Positions 1 to 10,595 of a stretch of 64,000 nt of DNA are shown in pieces; within the stretch, counting starts at the first letter, position 1; each line of letters opens with the position of its first letter. The translations under genes were made by a program, and so were the position numbers. The stretch is from Tritrichomonas musculus (Eukaryota; Parabasalia; Tritrichomonadida; Tritrichomonadidae), in assembly GCA_039105265.1 (NCBI GenBank), contig JAPFFF010000005.1, positions 2,341,501 through 2,405,500 on the forward strand. Reading direction: 5' to 3'. The notes beneath the pieces are model-generated. The model did not search any database and was not told the origin of the DNA. It worked only from the letters and a program-made list of their open reading frames with translations.

Positions 1-14
1 TTATCTCATAGCAA

Positions 15-260
15 ATGTCAAGCATCAACACTGAATTGTTTAACGATACAGCTGTAGTTAAATCACTCAAATCAAAGCAGGGTATTGATAACGAACCTAA
101 AAAGCGTGGTCGTAAAAAGCTTTACCTCACTGATGAAGAACGTATCAATGCTAGAAGACAACAACAAAAGCAGTACCGTGAACGTAAAAAGCAAGAGCTC
201 ATTGAGTTGCGTGCATTTAAAGCTAGTGTAACAACCAACATTAGCAGTGATCAAAAATAG
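15..260 (+). CDS. Small basic protein of the Polinton, AT-hook/bZIP-like basic region
   Basis: An 81-residue protein. Residues 28-36 (PKKRGRKKL) resemble an AT-hook or nuclear localisation signal. They are followed by an Arg/Lys/Gln-rich helix (about 39-66) that looks like the basic region of a bZIP protein, with no clear leucine zipper after it. Short proteins with a Gly-Arg-x-x-Lys then Asp-Glu-Glu-Arg pattern are common in viruses and large DNA elements, where they are presumed DNA binders; that role here is inference. The ATG is preceded by GCAAATG, close to the CAAATG context of most genes in this element. It sits just before the convergent minus-strand gene ending at 272. Confidence 0.6.
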   Translation: MSSINTELFNDTAVVKSLKSKQGIDNEPKKRGRKKLYLTDEERINARRQQQKQYRERKKQELIELRAFKASVTTNISSDQK

Positions 261-271
261 ATCAATCATTT

Positions 272-1030
272 TTACAGCTTCATCTTAGGTGGATCACATG
301 GGTTGACCTTAATCGTAACAAACATAGGTGACATCAACTTAACTGGCTGATATTCAAAATCAACCAACTCCAACTCAATCTGTTTGAATGAATCGATATT
401 AACAACATTTTTAATTGGTTTACCATACGTTTCAAAGTTCTGCATGATTGGTAAGCCATAACGAATGATATGATCGATGCTTGCTATCACTGATGGTGTA
501 TACTCAACATCACCCAAGTTGGATTGTATAGCTTGACCTTGCTTTGATATCAAGTATAGCTTGTTAGCGTAGTCTATTATCGGAATGTCACATTGTGTTG
601 CTCTACCATTTGCTAACGGCTGGTTAAGTGGCGTGTTATACAATCCTGTTATCAATGCTATACGATGTGACATTGATTTGATAGTGAAGTTGTCAACATG
701 TGGGGTTAACTTAATGACATTAGTATTGTTATTCAATTGTACATTCATAATCGGTCGCCCATTAGCATCATTCACATTAAATAAATCAGGTATATCACTT
801 GGCAATGAATAGTATCTGTCGTCCAAGCTCATAGTGCTGACGTGATGTGTATGTGCTAAATCATTATCATCCCACTCATATGTTATACTATCATCACGTG
901 ATATAAGTAACACATTCTTTGTATTGATTGCCGCAACATAATACTCAATATATTGACAGTTCCATGGTATTTGTATGTTAGCACGTATGCGATTGTAGTC
1001 TGGACCATTGCTCTTCAATGAAAGTATCAT
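272..1030 (-). CDS. Polinton protein, candidate minor capsid/penton-type jelly-roll protein
   Basis: A 252-residue protein read from the ATG at 1028-1030. An upstream ATG at 1078 would overlap the divergent gene starting at 1045, so the shorter start is preferred. The chain is rich in alternating hydrophobic residues, as expected of an all-beta protein, and ends in a segment (SFKQIELELVDFEYQPVKL, then FVTIKV) shaped like the last strands of a jelly-roll. Polintons usually encode a penton-like single jelly-roll protein next to the major capsid gene. That assignment is inference from shape and company, not a recognised match. It starts 14 bases from the divergent giant gene, so the two probably share a promoter region. 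Confidence 0.6.
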   Translation of the reverse strand: MILSLKSNGPDYNRIRANIQIPWNCQYIEYYVAAINTKNVLLISRDDSITYEWDDNDLAHTHHVSTMSLDDRYYSLPSDIPDLFNVNDANGRPIMNVQLNNNTNVIKLTPHVDNFTIKSMSHRIALITGLYNTPLNQPLANGRATQCDIPIIDYANKLYLISKQGQAIQSNLGDVEYTPSVIASIDHIIRYGLPIMQNFETYGKPIKNVVNIDSFKQIELELVDFEYQPVKLMSPMFVTIKVNPCDPPKMKL

Positions 1031-1044
1031 TTTATCAATGGTAA

Positions 1045-4000
1045 ATGATAACACCACTTGCAGCTCAAGCACTATCACTCAATGATAAAGGTTATGATAT
1101 GAGAATACGTAATGGCGAAGTAAAATTAACACGTTATGGTAAAACAGATGATGTACATATCAATTGCATCTATACTAAGAAAGAAATCGATGACGCATTA
1201 CAATCAATGCAAACAACCATTAAAGACAATACTCAATTCACACTCAAAGAATCAGATCAGCTTTACCTATACAAACCATCATCAATAAGTCAAACGTCAA
1301 AGTACTACGTCATGACATGGAACATTGATCCAGATTACAACATACCACTACATACTAACTTCACTTTCATTGATCATCTCTTCAACCATGCATGGTCATT
1401 GATATGGGATGGTGATTCATGGACAGGTGATAACGTTGTGAATAACTCATATGCTAAGCTATCAACATATGAAAGTAAAAAAGGAAGACCATATATTTAT
1501 GTACAACACACTGAACGTATTGCGAGATGGTTAAGCAGCTTTGAAGAAGTGTCATCAGATACTAACTATGCAACAGCACTATGCAAGTACATTCAAAACT
1601 GGCGTTTGGTATATGGTGATGGAACTATAATCGAGTTGAATGATTCAAACAGTAACATTACACCAACATCATCATCTCAGATTGCTATTAAAGATGTTCC
1701 ATGTGATATACATTACTTCTCTGTCAAGTTAACAAGCAAAGTATCGAGTAAGAATTTACTTTATATCATGGCTGACATTGTTATTGACGACTTTACCACA
1801 CCATTACGATGGGACATGCATCCAGTTACACCAATCGATGCATCATTCATTAACACATGGGATGACAGTGTTGTAATTGAATCATTTAGATATGAACGTA
1901 GAGTCAGACACTCAAATAAGATAATCGAACCATCAACTAAGAAGAACATTAACATATACATTGAGAAAGATTACTTCGAACAACTACCTGAAAACGCAGA
2001 TGAAAACTACAATCCATTCGATACAATCATCTCACAGCAATTCTATGAAGTAACACCAGATCCACGTAACTGCACTACATTAACAACAGATCATAACATA
2101 TTCTCATCCAAAATCATATGGGCTGATAACATCATGACAATGCGACGTGATCTTAACGTTGTTGGTGGTACACTTGATGTGTTGTCATACGACTACGCTA
2201 TCTTGAAAGCAATCATCAATTCTATTCAAGAACAGATGAGGTTACAAGCTAAATACAATAACTATGTCAATGACCTTCAAAAATATATAACTATAACTAA
2301 GAATGTATTAAGCATTGTGTCAGGTGCTATTAAAATTGCAACAGCATTATCTGAGTTCTCATTTGACAGTGAGAGTATGGCATTAAACACAACTCATACA
2401 GAAGACTTTCACTTCCCTGACTTTCCTGGTGGTGGTTCAGGTGGTGGTGGTGGCGGTGGCAAGTTCCCAGGCATAGATATCGTTGGTCAGTTCTTACTTA
2501 AGTATGCAGCTAATGCATTTGGTCAACAGTTTAGCAGATACCTACCATCTCAAACAGATACACCTGCAGCAACATCATCATTAACTGCAACAGCACTTGT
2601 GTTAAGTGCATTAGAATCATTAACTCAAATAGGTAACGCAACTACCACATTAATTGCAGGTGGACTTACATTCGATCGTATACCAACCATAGTTGATAAC
2701 ACACGAACGATATATCAATCACTACAAACGTTCACTGATTCAATACATGAGTTGCGACGCAGATGGAGAGAACGAACTAACAACAATACCATTGTCGATC
2801 ATACAATTACTAACACTGATGAGATGGAGTTAGATGAAGATGATACAAATGAAGAAGTAAATAATCTTCCATGCGTTAGATTGACTCATGAAACAGTTAC
2901 CAACACATCAGCTTTCAGTCAACCATTATTCGGTGATCATACCATTGAATCATTATCAAACCTATCAATAGATGAACTACTTGATTTGAACACATACGAT
3001 CCAATTGAAGGTCCACAAATAGGTGATATCATGGTTAGACGAGTAGGTGACAATCGATTCGGCTTGATATATGTAACACGTGTTAATGATAAGGGTGTTA
3101 ATAAGATAATATACATGAGACGAATTGATAATGAAAGCAGCACGTTAACGTCACAACAATTAAGCTTACGCACAATGAGAAGCGTTAATACCAACTCAAT
3201 GTGGAGTGTCAATGACAATGGTACGGTATATACAGCAGCTCAGATCGAACGCATGGAACCAGATGAGAGGTATCAATTTGAATCAGCTCATCCAGAGTAT
3301 ATATTCACACGCAACGTTGATAATGAGATGGGAGTTAGCTGGACTGAAGTGAGGGACATGAATGGTTCCATTCAAGCAGTCATTGATGTGAGAATAGCAG
3401 TTAGAACTGATGTTAGCAGTGATGAGATATCAATTCATAGTCCTGAATCAAATATCACGATCAACTCACACGGCATCAGTATGCAACAAGGTGATATCAA
3501 TGCAACAGGACAGGATGAAGTACATGAGTTAGTTGCTAACGAACATAATGTTGTCGTATCAACTCATGAGTTAACACCAACTACAGATGGCTCAGTTACA
3601 ATTCCAAATACAACACTCACGTTGGCTGACATTGAACAGATGGTTTGGTATGAACGACGTAGGTTAACCATTGAGAATCCAGCAATACGCTTCAGACCAC
3701 ATGTTCCAACGTTAAATGATGCTGATGAGGAGTACACTGAAGTATTATATAATAACAACGTCATTGGCGTGATTGATCGTAGACATCTCAATCAAGTATC
3801 AATAGATGATAATCACATAACCATTTCCAATCCACATACCAGTCTCGTACTCACTGATAGTGACATAGCATGGGTACGTCAACATGATGAACAGCAGCAA
3901 ACAATACGTCAAACATTAAGTGGCTTCATATCAAACATCACTGATCGAATAGAACGCATCAACAACAAAATTGAATGGTTATTAGATCATCCTAATTTAA

Positions 4001-7000
4001 CTGACCGTCTTATCATTGGACGTGGTTCATCCATATTAATTCCAATCGTTGATGTGTTGTTATACATCCCTCGTTTGATTCACAAAGCAGGTGAAGAAAC
4101 ACTTGCATTACTTTCCGAAGTTGATAATGCAACATACTCCACTTATGATGATGGTCTTGATGCAATCATTGAGTGGTGCACTGACAATGGCATTGATATA
4201 TCATTACCTGATGATACAAATGAGGCAATCTCATTAAACTCATGTGTAAACATATGTAAAGCATTCAGAGATACCATCAAAGGTCCACTTGCATTGCTCG
4301 CGTATAAGATCAAAGATGTTGAAAGTAAATCATCAGGTCAGCTACCAAGTTCAGGTGAGTTTAATGCAGTTGAAGGTTATCCTAATTACTACGTCAAGCA
4401 TGATGACATAACAGTGTATACACCAACTGTTAGCAGTGAATCAGGTGTTGATGATCCAGTTAATGATCCAGTCATAATCATGAAGATAACACTACCAACC
4501 ACACTCAAAAACAAACTCACTGCTGCTACCAAACCAGTTGATGTGTTTAAGATTCACTTACGCAACATGTTATTATTCGATTGGCAAGGCAACATCTTAA
4601 ATGACTTCATCATATCAGCTAAAGACGGTAAGTTCATCTGCCCAGAGTTGACACACAACGTAGCACGTGATTGTTGCACATACTCAACACGCAAACGAGA
4701 TGATCCTGAGATAATGTTTGCAACTGACTTCAATATTGAACCATACATACGCTTCTTGAATGGTGACATTGTGATTCACAACCTACTCTCAACGGATGCA
4801 TTGGTATCATGCAAGCCAACCATCAAGTGTGACATCATAGATGCAACTAATGCATTGAAGTTACAACGCTCTGACACATATTACTTCTATCGACCATCAA
4901 TGATTGACTATGATGAACATGTTAAATACACTGACATGTTTGCGAATGAACAACTTGAGTATGAATGTGAGTGCTATCGAATGGTGTATAAGATACCATC
5001 AACGTATGACATACCAACCAACTTAACGTTCAAATTTAGTGAGTACTGCTTTGGCAACACATGGGCATTGACATGGGATGGTAACAAGTGGGTTGGTGAC
5101 AGTATTCAAGGTAAGTTCCAAAGCAAGGTCATCAGCAAGTGTAAAACACGTGATCCTAAGGAAGATAACTATGGTTCAACTGGTTGTATGGTTGCAGTCA
5201 AGCGTGATACGTTGAATTACAGAGCAATACCTGAAGACAAAACACGTGGCTTAGCATATTCACTACTCAACACATGCCGCAATGATGGCAAGTATGAGGT
5301 CCTGATTAAGTTGCGCGATGGTAGATTGGTTAATGCATCTGAGTATGAACTCAACATTGGCTATTCATTTATACTCAATGGTGCAACGATGGATGGTTAT
5401 GATTTGGTTGCAATGAGTTGTACATATAATAATTACTCAACATCAACACTCAAAGTAAGCGACATTGAATCACTATACCTTGACTTGACGTTGCCACATC
5501 AAGAGCATACCATGAGGTTATCATTCACAGTTGGTGAAGTTCATAATAAAAATGATGTATATGATAGAGGATACGTTGATTTAAGTGGAGCACTTGATAC
5601 AGTCGAAAGAGTGGCATATGTTTGGAGTAAGACACCCACTCAAACCAGCAATGATGATGGCTTAACACCACGTGATATTGCATTATACCTTCGTCATGAT
5701 TATACTGATCCTATTGATGAAGTTAATTGGGATCCATCTACAAATGCATTCGAATACATCATCAAGCAACAGTTCTATGAAGTGTCACCTAATCCAAACT
5801 CAGCTACAACACTATACACTGACTTCAACATTACATCATCGAAGATAATCACTGCAGACAATATCACTACAATGAGATCTGACTTGAATCTCGTTACTAA
5901 CAACGTTGATGTAGTATCGTATGATGTTAAGGAGGTGCAATCTAAGGTTGATGCACTTGGCTCGCAGATGACTGACCAACAAGCTAAGACTAAATACCTT
6001 GAGAAGGAAGTTGATAAGATTGATATGAAAGCAAATGTTGGTATTGCGTTAGGTGCTGTTGGCTGTGTGTTAGGTGCCACTGGCATAGGTGTTGCTGGTA
6101 AGGCATTATCATTTGCAACGAAGGGTGTTGGTTCAGCTGTCAAATCAGGTGGTCGTGAGTTAGTTAACACCATAACTAAAGCTAGTGATGTTGGAGCTGA
6201 TGTATTGGATGACATGGTAGGTAAGCTGACTGATGAACTGCCTGATATTGGCTCTGATATATTCTTCGGTGATTTAGTTGGTGGTGCTAAGACAGCAACT
6301 CAAGCCGTCACTTATGATGAACCTCAAGCTGTCACTCAAGATGAAGCGTTAAGTAGAATAGCTCAATGGTGTGATGAAGAATACATACCAGTAACTGAGA
6401 TGAACTTCAGTGATGAACTCGATGATCCATCTAAAGTGGCAATGACATTGACATCAACAATGGACATGTGTAAACGATTCAGACATACACTCAAGCCTAC
6501 CATCAAAGCACTGGCAAATGCAATCAGTGATGTATCTGTACAGATGGATGGATATGTTAACAAGAATGAGTTAGCACGTAATGATACCATTGATGTTGTT
6601 GGCAAGGTTGATGGTAAAATGATTCAACTCATAGCTGAAGACCCAATCACAAGTGGTGTACTTAAAGTCAAACTCATGGTTAGAACGATTAGCGAGTTCA
6701 ATGACATTGACTATGATGAACAATATGTTACAATCAACATTGTGGATGAAGCAATGGCTGAGTTCATTGGTACAGATACATTTCCAGCGGCAACGATGAG
6801 TAGCAACGTCATTACGATTAACAACCCACACAACGTACAGGTCACAAGCATAACTGTTAAAGAAAACACATCGGTTAGACAATTGACACTTACAACGAAT
6901 GATTTAGCATATACATGTGACATTGACGCAGTGAATAAAAGCATTGATTCATTACGTGCTCAACTTGAGTTGAACGATGAGTCACTTGCTAAAACGTTGA

Positions 7001-8091
7001 ATGACTTTCCAACTGTTGATGAGGTTAACACAGCGTTGGATGAATTAAAAAACAATATGATTAACATGAATGATTTATCTAATTATCGATTAAAGACAGA
7101 TTTGATATATAACGATGCTGTCGATGTGCCATTTGAAAACGTACAAGATAGTTCAGGATCGTGGGAAGTCAAAATAACATTGACTAATGGAATTCACCTT
7201 GTTGGAACAATATCAAATAACGATGGCTTTGTAAAAGTGTTTGACTATATGTTTGACTATGATGGTGTTATTACTGCAGATGGAGATGTTAATGTCGATG
7301 TTGAAATTGATGGAACAACCTATTACTTGACCTATTATAAAAGCGATAGTAATGGTCTATGCTTTTACATCGATAACGGGGAAGACTATTTCGATACCAA
7401 ATTAATATTAGCGGAAAAAATATTGAAGCATGATAAAATAGCATTGAAGAGTGAGATACCAACCAATCATGTTACAACATCACAGTTGACATCAACATTG
7501 AATGAGTACATGTTGAAGAGTGATATGCCAGATGATTATGCTACTATAGATGATCTCGATGGATATGCATTGAAGAGTGAGTTGAATACATATGCTAAAT
7601 CTCATCAAGATCTAGCCAGGTTAGTAGGTGATAATGTTGCTAAAATCGTAACAATGAACAGTCAGATATCAAATCTACAGCGTGAGAATGAATCATTAAG
7701 AGCTAGGTTAGAAGCGTTAATGAATAAATTAACACGAATCAATTATACATTCAATGTAACGAATAGTAATACCATTCATTATCAATTCGAAAAACAACTT
7801 GATACATATGATGGAACACTCTATTTGACTTACAATGAAACCAAAGATAATGTTACCAGTGTAAACGAAATCAAAATCAGTATATCATTCAACGTTAATA
7901 ATTCACCTAAGTTTGAATATCAATGTGAACCAACTAAGATCTGGTTAAACAATATTGAATTTCCATTAAGTAGTAGCAATTTCATGATCAATGCAACAGT
8001 TAATTACATATTGATCAACTCGTCATTCTTCACATCAAATGGTATCTTACTTGAAGATAACACTAAGAATGTAATACATTCATTGTCGTGA
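1045..8091 (+). CDS. Giant 2,348-residue fibre-like structural protein of the Polinton
   Basis: One uninterrupted 7-kb frame. The protein contains a long internal duplication. The block with QQFYEV, TTLTTDHNI and SSKI near residue 330 recurs near residue 1,576. A segment ending in DSWTGD near residue 130 recurs as NKWVGD near residue 1,350. A third block (IIEWCTDNG near residue 1,040) recurs as RIAQWCDEE near residue 1,770, so the second copy is shorter. Between copies lie a glycine run (about 461-473), predicted coiled coils, and a Gly/Ala hydrophobic stretch near 1,665-1,700. The C-terminal part has phage tail-fibre-like repeats built on LKSE/LKSD and DYATIDDL motifs (about 2,130-2,185), a coiled coil (about 2,190-2,235) and a terminal beta-rich head. 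This is the layout of a trimeric attachment fibre. No named family is recognised, and function is inferred from architecture. Confidence 0.75.
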   Translation: MITPLAAQALSLNDKGYDMRIRNGEVKLTRYGKTDDVHINCIYTKKEIDDALQSMQTTIKDNTQFTLKESDQLYLYKPSSISQTSKYYVMTWNIDPDYNIPLHTNFTFIDHLFNHAWSLIWDGDSWTGDNVVNNSYAKLSTYESKKGRPYIYVQHTERIARWLSSFEEVSSDTNYATALCKYIQNWRLVYGDGTIIELNDSNSNITPTSSSQIAIKDVPCDIHYFSVKLTSKVSSKNLLYIMADIVIDDFTTPLRWDMHPVTPIDASFINTWDDSVVIESFRYERRVRHSNKIIEPSTKKNINIYIEKDYFEQLPENADENYNPFDTIISQQFYEVTPDPRNCTTLTTDHNIFSSKIIWADNIMTMRRDLNVVGGTLDVLSYDYAILKAIINSIQEQMRLQAKYNNYVNDLQKYITITKNVLSIVSGAIKIATALSEFSFDSESMALNTTHTEDFHFPDFPGGGSGGGGGGGKFPGIDIVGQFLLKYAANAFGQQFSRYLPSQTDTPAATSSLTATALVLSALESLTQIGNATTTLIAGGLTFDRIPTIVDNTRTIYQSLQTFTDSIHELRRRWRERTNNNTIVDHTITNTDEMELDEDDTNEEVNNLPCVRLTHETVTNTSAFSQPLFGDHTIESLSNLSIDELLDLNTYDPIEGPQIGDIMVRRVGDNRFGLIYVTRVNDKGVNKIIYMRRIDNESSTLTSQQLSLRTMRSVNTNSMWSVNDNGTVYTAAQIERMEPDERYQFESAHPEYIFTRNVDNEMGVSWTEVRDMNGSIQAVIDVRIAVRTDVSSDEISIHSPESNITINSHGISMQQGDINATGQDEVHELVANEHNVVVSTHELTPTTDGSVTIPNTTLTLADIEQMVWYERRRLTIENPAIRFRPHVPTLNDADEEYTEVLYNNNVIGVIDRRHLNQVSIDDNHITISNPHTSLVLTDSDIAWVRQHDEQQQTIRQTLSGFISNITDRIERINNKIEWLLDHPNLTDRLIIGRGSSILIPIVDVLLYIPRLIHKAGEETLALLSEVDNATYSTYDDGLDAIIEWCTDNGIDISLPDDTNEAISLNSCVNICKAFRDTIKGPLALLAYKIKDVESKSSGQLPSSGEFNAVEGYPNYYVKHDDITVYTPTVSSESGVDDPVNDPVIIMKITLPTTLKNKLTAATKPVDVFKIHLRNMLLFDWQGNILNDFIISAKDGKFICPELTHNVARDCCTYSTRKRDDPEIMFATDFNIEPYIRFLNGDIVIHNLLSTDALVSCKPTIKCDIIDATNALKLQRSDTYYFYRPSMIDYDEHVKYTDMFANEQLEYECECYRMVYKIPSTYDIPTNLTFKFSEYCFGNTWALTWDGNKWVGDSIQGKFQSKVISKCKTRDPKEDNYGSTGCMVAVKRDTLNYRAIPEDKTRGLAYSLLNTCRNDGKYEVLIKLRDGRLVNASEYELNIGYSFILNGATMDGYDLVAMSCTYNNYSTSTLKVSDIESLYLDLTLPHQEHTMRLSFTVGEVHNKNDVYDRGYVDLSGALDTVERVAYVWSKTPTQTSNDDGLTPRDIALYLRHDYTDPIDEVNWDPSTNAFEYIIKQQFYEVSPNPNSATTLYTDFNITSSKIITADNITTMRSDLNLVTNNVDVVSYDVKEVQSKVDALGSQMTDQQAKTKYLEKEVDKIDMKANVGIALGAVGCVLGATGIGVAGKALSFATKGVGSAVKSGGRELVNTITKASDVGADVLDDMVGKLTDELPDIGSDIFFGDLVGGAKTATQAVTYDEPQAVTQDEALSRIAQWCDEEYIPVTEMNFSDELDDPSKVAMTLTSTMDMCKRFRHTLKPTIKALANAISDVSVQMDGYVNKNELARNDTIDVVGKVDGKMIQLIAEDPITSGVLKVKLMVRTISEFNDIDYDEQYVTINIVDEAMAEFIGTDTFPAATMSSNVITINNPHNVQVTSITVKENTSVRQLTLTTNDLAYTCDIDAVNKSIDSLRAQLELNDESLAKTLNDFPTVDEVNTALDELKNNMINMNDLSNYRLKTDLIYNDAVDVPFENVQDSSGSWEVKITLTNGIHLVGTISNNDGFVKVFDYMFDYDGVITADGDVNVDVEIDGTTYYLTYYKSDSNGLCFYIDNGEDYFDTKLILAEKILKHDKIALKSEIPTNHVTTSQLTSTLNEYMLKSDMPDDYATIDDLDGYALKSELNTYAKSHQDLARLVGDNVAKIVTMNSQISNLQRENESLRARLEALMNKLTRINYTFNVTNSNTIHYQFEKQLDTYDGTLYLTYNETKDNVTSVNEIKISISFNVNNSPKFEYQCEPTKIWLNNIEFPLSSSNFMINATVNYILINSSFFTSNGILLEDNTKNVIHSLS

Positions 8092-8114
8092 ACATAAAAA
8101 TAACTCATATGTTT

Positions 8115-8636
8115 TTATACAACAACATACTTCAAACATAAGTGATAGACATTAACAAGATCATTGAACTCTTTATTGTAGACCTGTTTGAAGTCAGTAA
8201 CAATCTCACCATTATCTTTGATTACCTTAATGGCGTCTACCTTTTGAATGGGTGATGCTTTACCTACACAACAACCAGGGTTGTCATCGACATATATCTC
8301 AACCTCACCATGAGTGACTGCCTTGATGATTGCTGCTAATGCTTGCTGTGGTACGATGATAGTGCGCTTGCTGATGAGATTGCTGATCAATGCCTTGTCA
8401 TTGTCAAGTAGTATCTTAGCATACGTTTCAAGTATGAGTTACTTAACATCAACATCAATACTATCATGTGGTGTATCAAGTTGAACATCACGTGTGATAA
8501 CGATATCTTCTTTACCATCATCACGCTTGTTGATGAATATGTTGTTGTTAATATTGTTGTTTGATTGTGCTGCAGCTGCTGGCTCAAGACTGACGTTTGC
8601 ATTTACACCATTGTTTAGTGGTCGCTTCTTAATCAT
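8115..8636 (-). pseudogene. Small Polinton gene region, unknown product, appears broken once
   Basis: Two open stretches on the minus strand look like parts of one small gene, so this part of the element appears broken about once. The upstream part is Asn- and Ala-rich and starts in the TTCAAATG context shared by other genes of the element. The downstream part is a short mixed alpha/beta segment with no recognised motif. Only the extent is reported. It could also be two small independent genes. It lies between the 3' end of the giant fibre-like gene and the small gene at 8702. Confidence 0.4.
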
Positions 8637-8701
8637 TTGAATTAAACAAAAACATTTTTACACAATCTGTTAAGTTAATACACTCATGATGTTTCGTTAA
8701 G

Positions 8702-8890
8702 TTAATATGAGTTGACATCATCTTTATACAGTATTAATTGCTTTGCATTAACCGTATTAGCTTTCCCATCAACTGCTGATAGGTTCTCTTTATGATGTGT
8801 AGCTGGGTGCTTGAACTTAGGTTGTGTGATGGGTTGTTGCTTAGTTACATGTTGTTTGTACGACATGACTTGAACACTATGTGATGACAT
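8702..8890 (-). CDS. Small basic Polinton protein, unknown
   Basis: A 62-residue protein from the ATG at 8888-8890, chosen because it sits in the TTCAAATG context; three further upstream codons are open. It is rich in Lys, Gln, His and Thr, with no hydrophobic core evident and no recognised domain. Its position between the major capsid gene and another small ORF suggests an accessory virion or DNA-associated peptide, but that rests on position only. Confidence 0.45.
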   Translation of the reverse strand: MSSHSVQVMSYKQHVTKQQPITQPKFKHPATHHKENLSAVDGKANTVNAKQLILYKDDVNSY

Positions 8891-8949
8891 TTGAATCAAA
8901 GCAAACAGTGATTAATGTTAAAAATGATGATGTGATTTAGTTAATTCAT

Positions 8950-10560
8950 TTATCTGCTTGTAATGTCATACGAACCCATCTCAACAACAGGTGGCATGCC
9001 ATTGGGTTGAACATGAATTGATATGACAGTGTCTTGTAACAATGCCATTAATGGTGGTGTTGTGTTGTTGATATATGTGTTTGCTACATCACCATTGTTA
9101 TCAATATTACGTACTTGAGCTGGTAAGTCACATACTATTTCATATGTAATTGGCGTGTTTGATGTTTGACCTTGTTGGAAGGTGTTATCTGTCTCAGTTG
9201 GTAACCCGATGAAGAATGATGTACGATCATAACTGACTCTACCAGTTGATTCAGCATAAGGTCGTGTATTAACTAATGATTGAACGACCTCTTTATTAAA
9301 ACCTGTTTGTGCACCGTTAACATTCATAGCGTTCTGGCATAGTTCAATGAACATTGGATCACTACCATTCGTTGCAAATGGAATGGTTGGTACTACGCCA
9401 TAACCACCACATCGCAGTTGGAAGTTGGTAAACAGTGGATTCTTAAATACAGTATGCTGTGTTGCATTAAATGGAAACAGAAAGAAGATTGAATCAACAA
9501 ATCGTGGTGTGATTGTTTGAGTTGATGAACAATGACCAGCAGTTAATTGCTTACTCATCGTTGTGAATGTAAGTATCTGCGTTGGAAAGATGAGTTCCTG
9601 TTGCGTGTAACGTTGAACGAGCGCTTGATATATATCATTGTCAATGCCGAAGTTAGGTATGACACTATAGCAATCAGTAACTTCATATGTTCGACTTGGC
9701 ATGAATGTAGTGACACCTGCACCGAGCCGATGATCATTTGGTTTAGTAGTCCAGGTAGTGCATTGACTTCCAGCTTGAGTAAACTCATTAGTGATTGGTG
9801 GTAATGCAAGTAATTCTTTGTAGTTGACTATATCATTAATCAACTCATCTGATATACCAACTGGACAATATACAAGACCTTGTACACCAAACATAATCTT
9901 GAGTTCAAGCTTACCAGCGAATGCAGGTAGATATTTGATGTTGCTCAATGGTAAGAAACGACGTAAGTCAATCTTAAGTGGTATGTTAATGTTATCAATA
10001 TTATTACCAGCACCAGCAAGTTTAATGAAGCAACCACAACGTGCTTGATCAAATTTGCGTTTGAATATATCCTTATGACGGGCTCTAGAATAGATATCAC
10101 CTCGTTTACTTGCTTCGTTATCACCACATGCAGTTAAGAATGATTCTTCTGGACCGAAGTTTTGAGTGTAAATTGATATGCCATTAGCGAGGATCTCATA
10201 TTTTTCAACAGCATCCATAGCATCTTTAAAGCCAATCCATAGACCATCAAAACCATGGTTATCAACATTATTTACTCCATCTTGTATTGCAACTGATAAC
10301 GTACCACTAAGTCTCATCTTCGCTTTGATGAAGCCGTTATATATATCTGCAGTGTTATCACATGTTGGACTGATGATGAATGTGGTGAATGACCCTGCAT
10401 GGATAGGTGCAGATGGACTATATGAAGCTTGTGCATCAATGACGTACTTCTTGTTGGTATCTGACATGGCAATAGCATTATCAACTACATCAAAGTAGCT
10501 AGCGACTTGAGTGTTAACTTCAGCTGATGTCTTGTGTAGGACTTCTGCGTTGAATGTCAT
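8950..10560 (-). CDS. Polinton major capsid protein, double jelly-roll type
   Basis: A 536-residue protein, the usual size for a double-jelly-roll major capsid protein. The chain is beta-rich throughout. A diagnostic segment lies at about residues 190-230: INIPLKIDLRRFLPLSNIKY, then LPAFAGKLELKIMF. This matches the pattern of an end-of-first-jelly-roll motif in Polinton, adenovirus-hexon and PRD1-type capsid proteins. The C-terminus (DTVISIHVQPNG then PPVVEMG) looks like the last strands of the second jelly-roll. In the family, trimers of this protein tile an icosahedral shell. The start is the ATG in a CCAAATG context. It is surrounded by other virion-type genes on the same strand. Confidence 0.88.
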   Translation of the reverse strand: MTFNAEVLHKTSAEVNTQVASYFDVVDNAIAMSDTNKKYVIDAQASYSPSAPIHAGSFTTFIISPTCDNTADIYNGFIKAKMRLSGTLSVAIQDGVNNVDNHGFDGLWIGFKDAMDAVEKYEILANGISIYTQNFGPEESFLTACGDNEASKRGDIYSRARHKDIFKRKFDQARCGCFIKLAGAGNNIDNINIPLKIDLRRFLPLSNIKYLPAFAGKLELKIMFGVQGLVYCPVGISDELINDIVNYKELLALPPITNEFTQAGSQCTTWTTKPNDHRLGAGVTTFMPSRTYEVTDCYSVIPNFGIDNDIYQALVQRYTQQELIFPTQILTFTTMSKQLTAGHCSSTQTITPRFVDSIFFLFPFNATQHTVFKNPLFTNFQLRCGGYGVVPTIPFATNGSDPMFIELCQNAMNVNGAQTGFNKEVVQSLVNTRPYAESTGRVSYDRTSFFIGLPTETDNTFQQGQTSNTPITYEIVCDLPAQVRNIDNNGDVANTYINNTTPPLMALLQDTVISIHVQPNGMPPVVEMGSYDITSR

Positions 10561-10595
10561 TTGGATGTATTAAAAATACGAATGTATTACATAAG

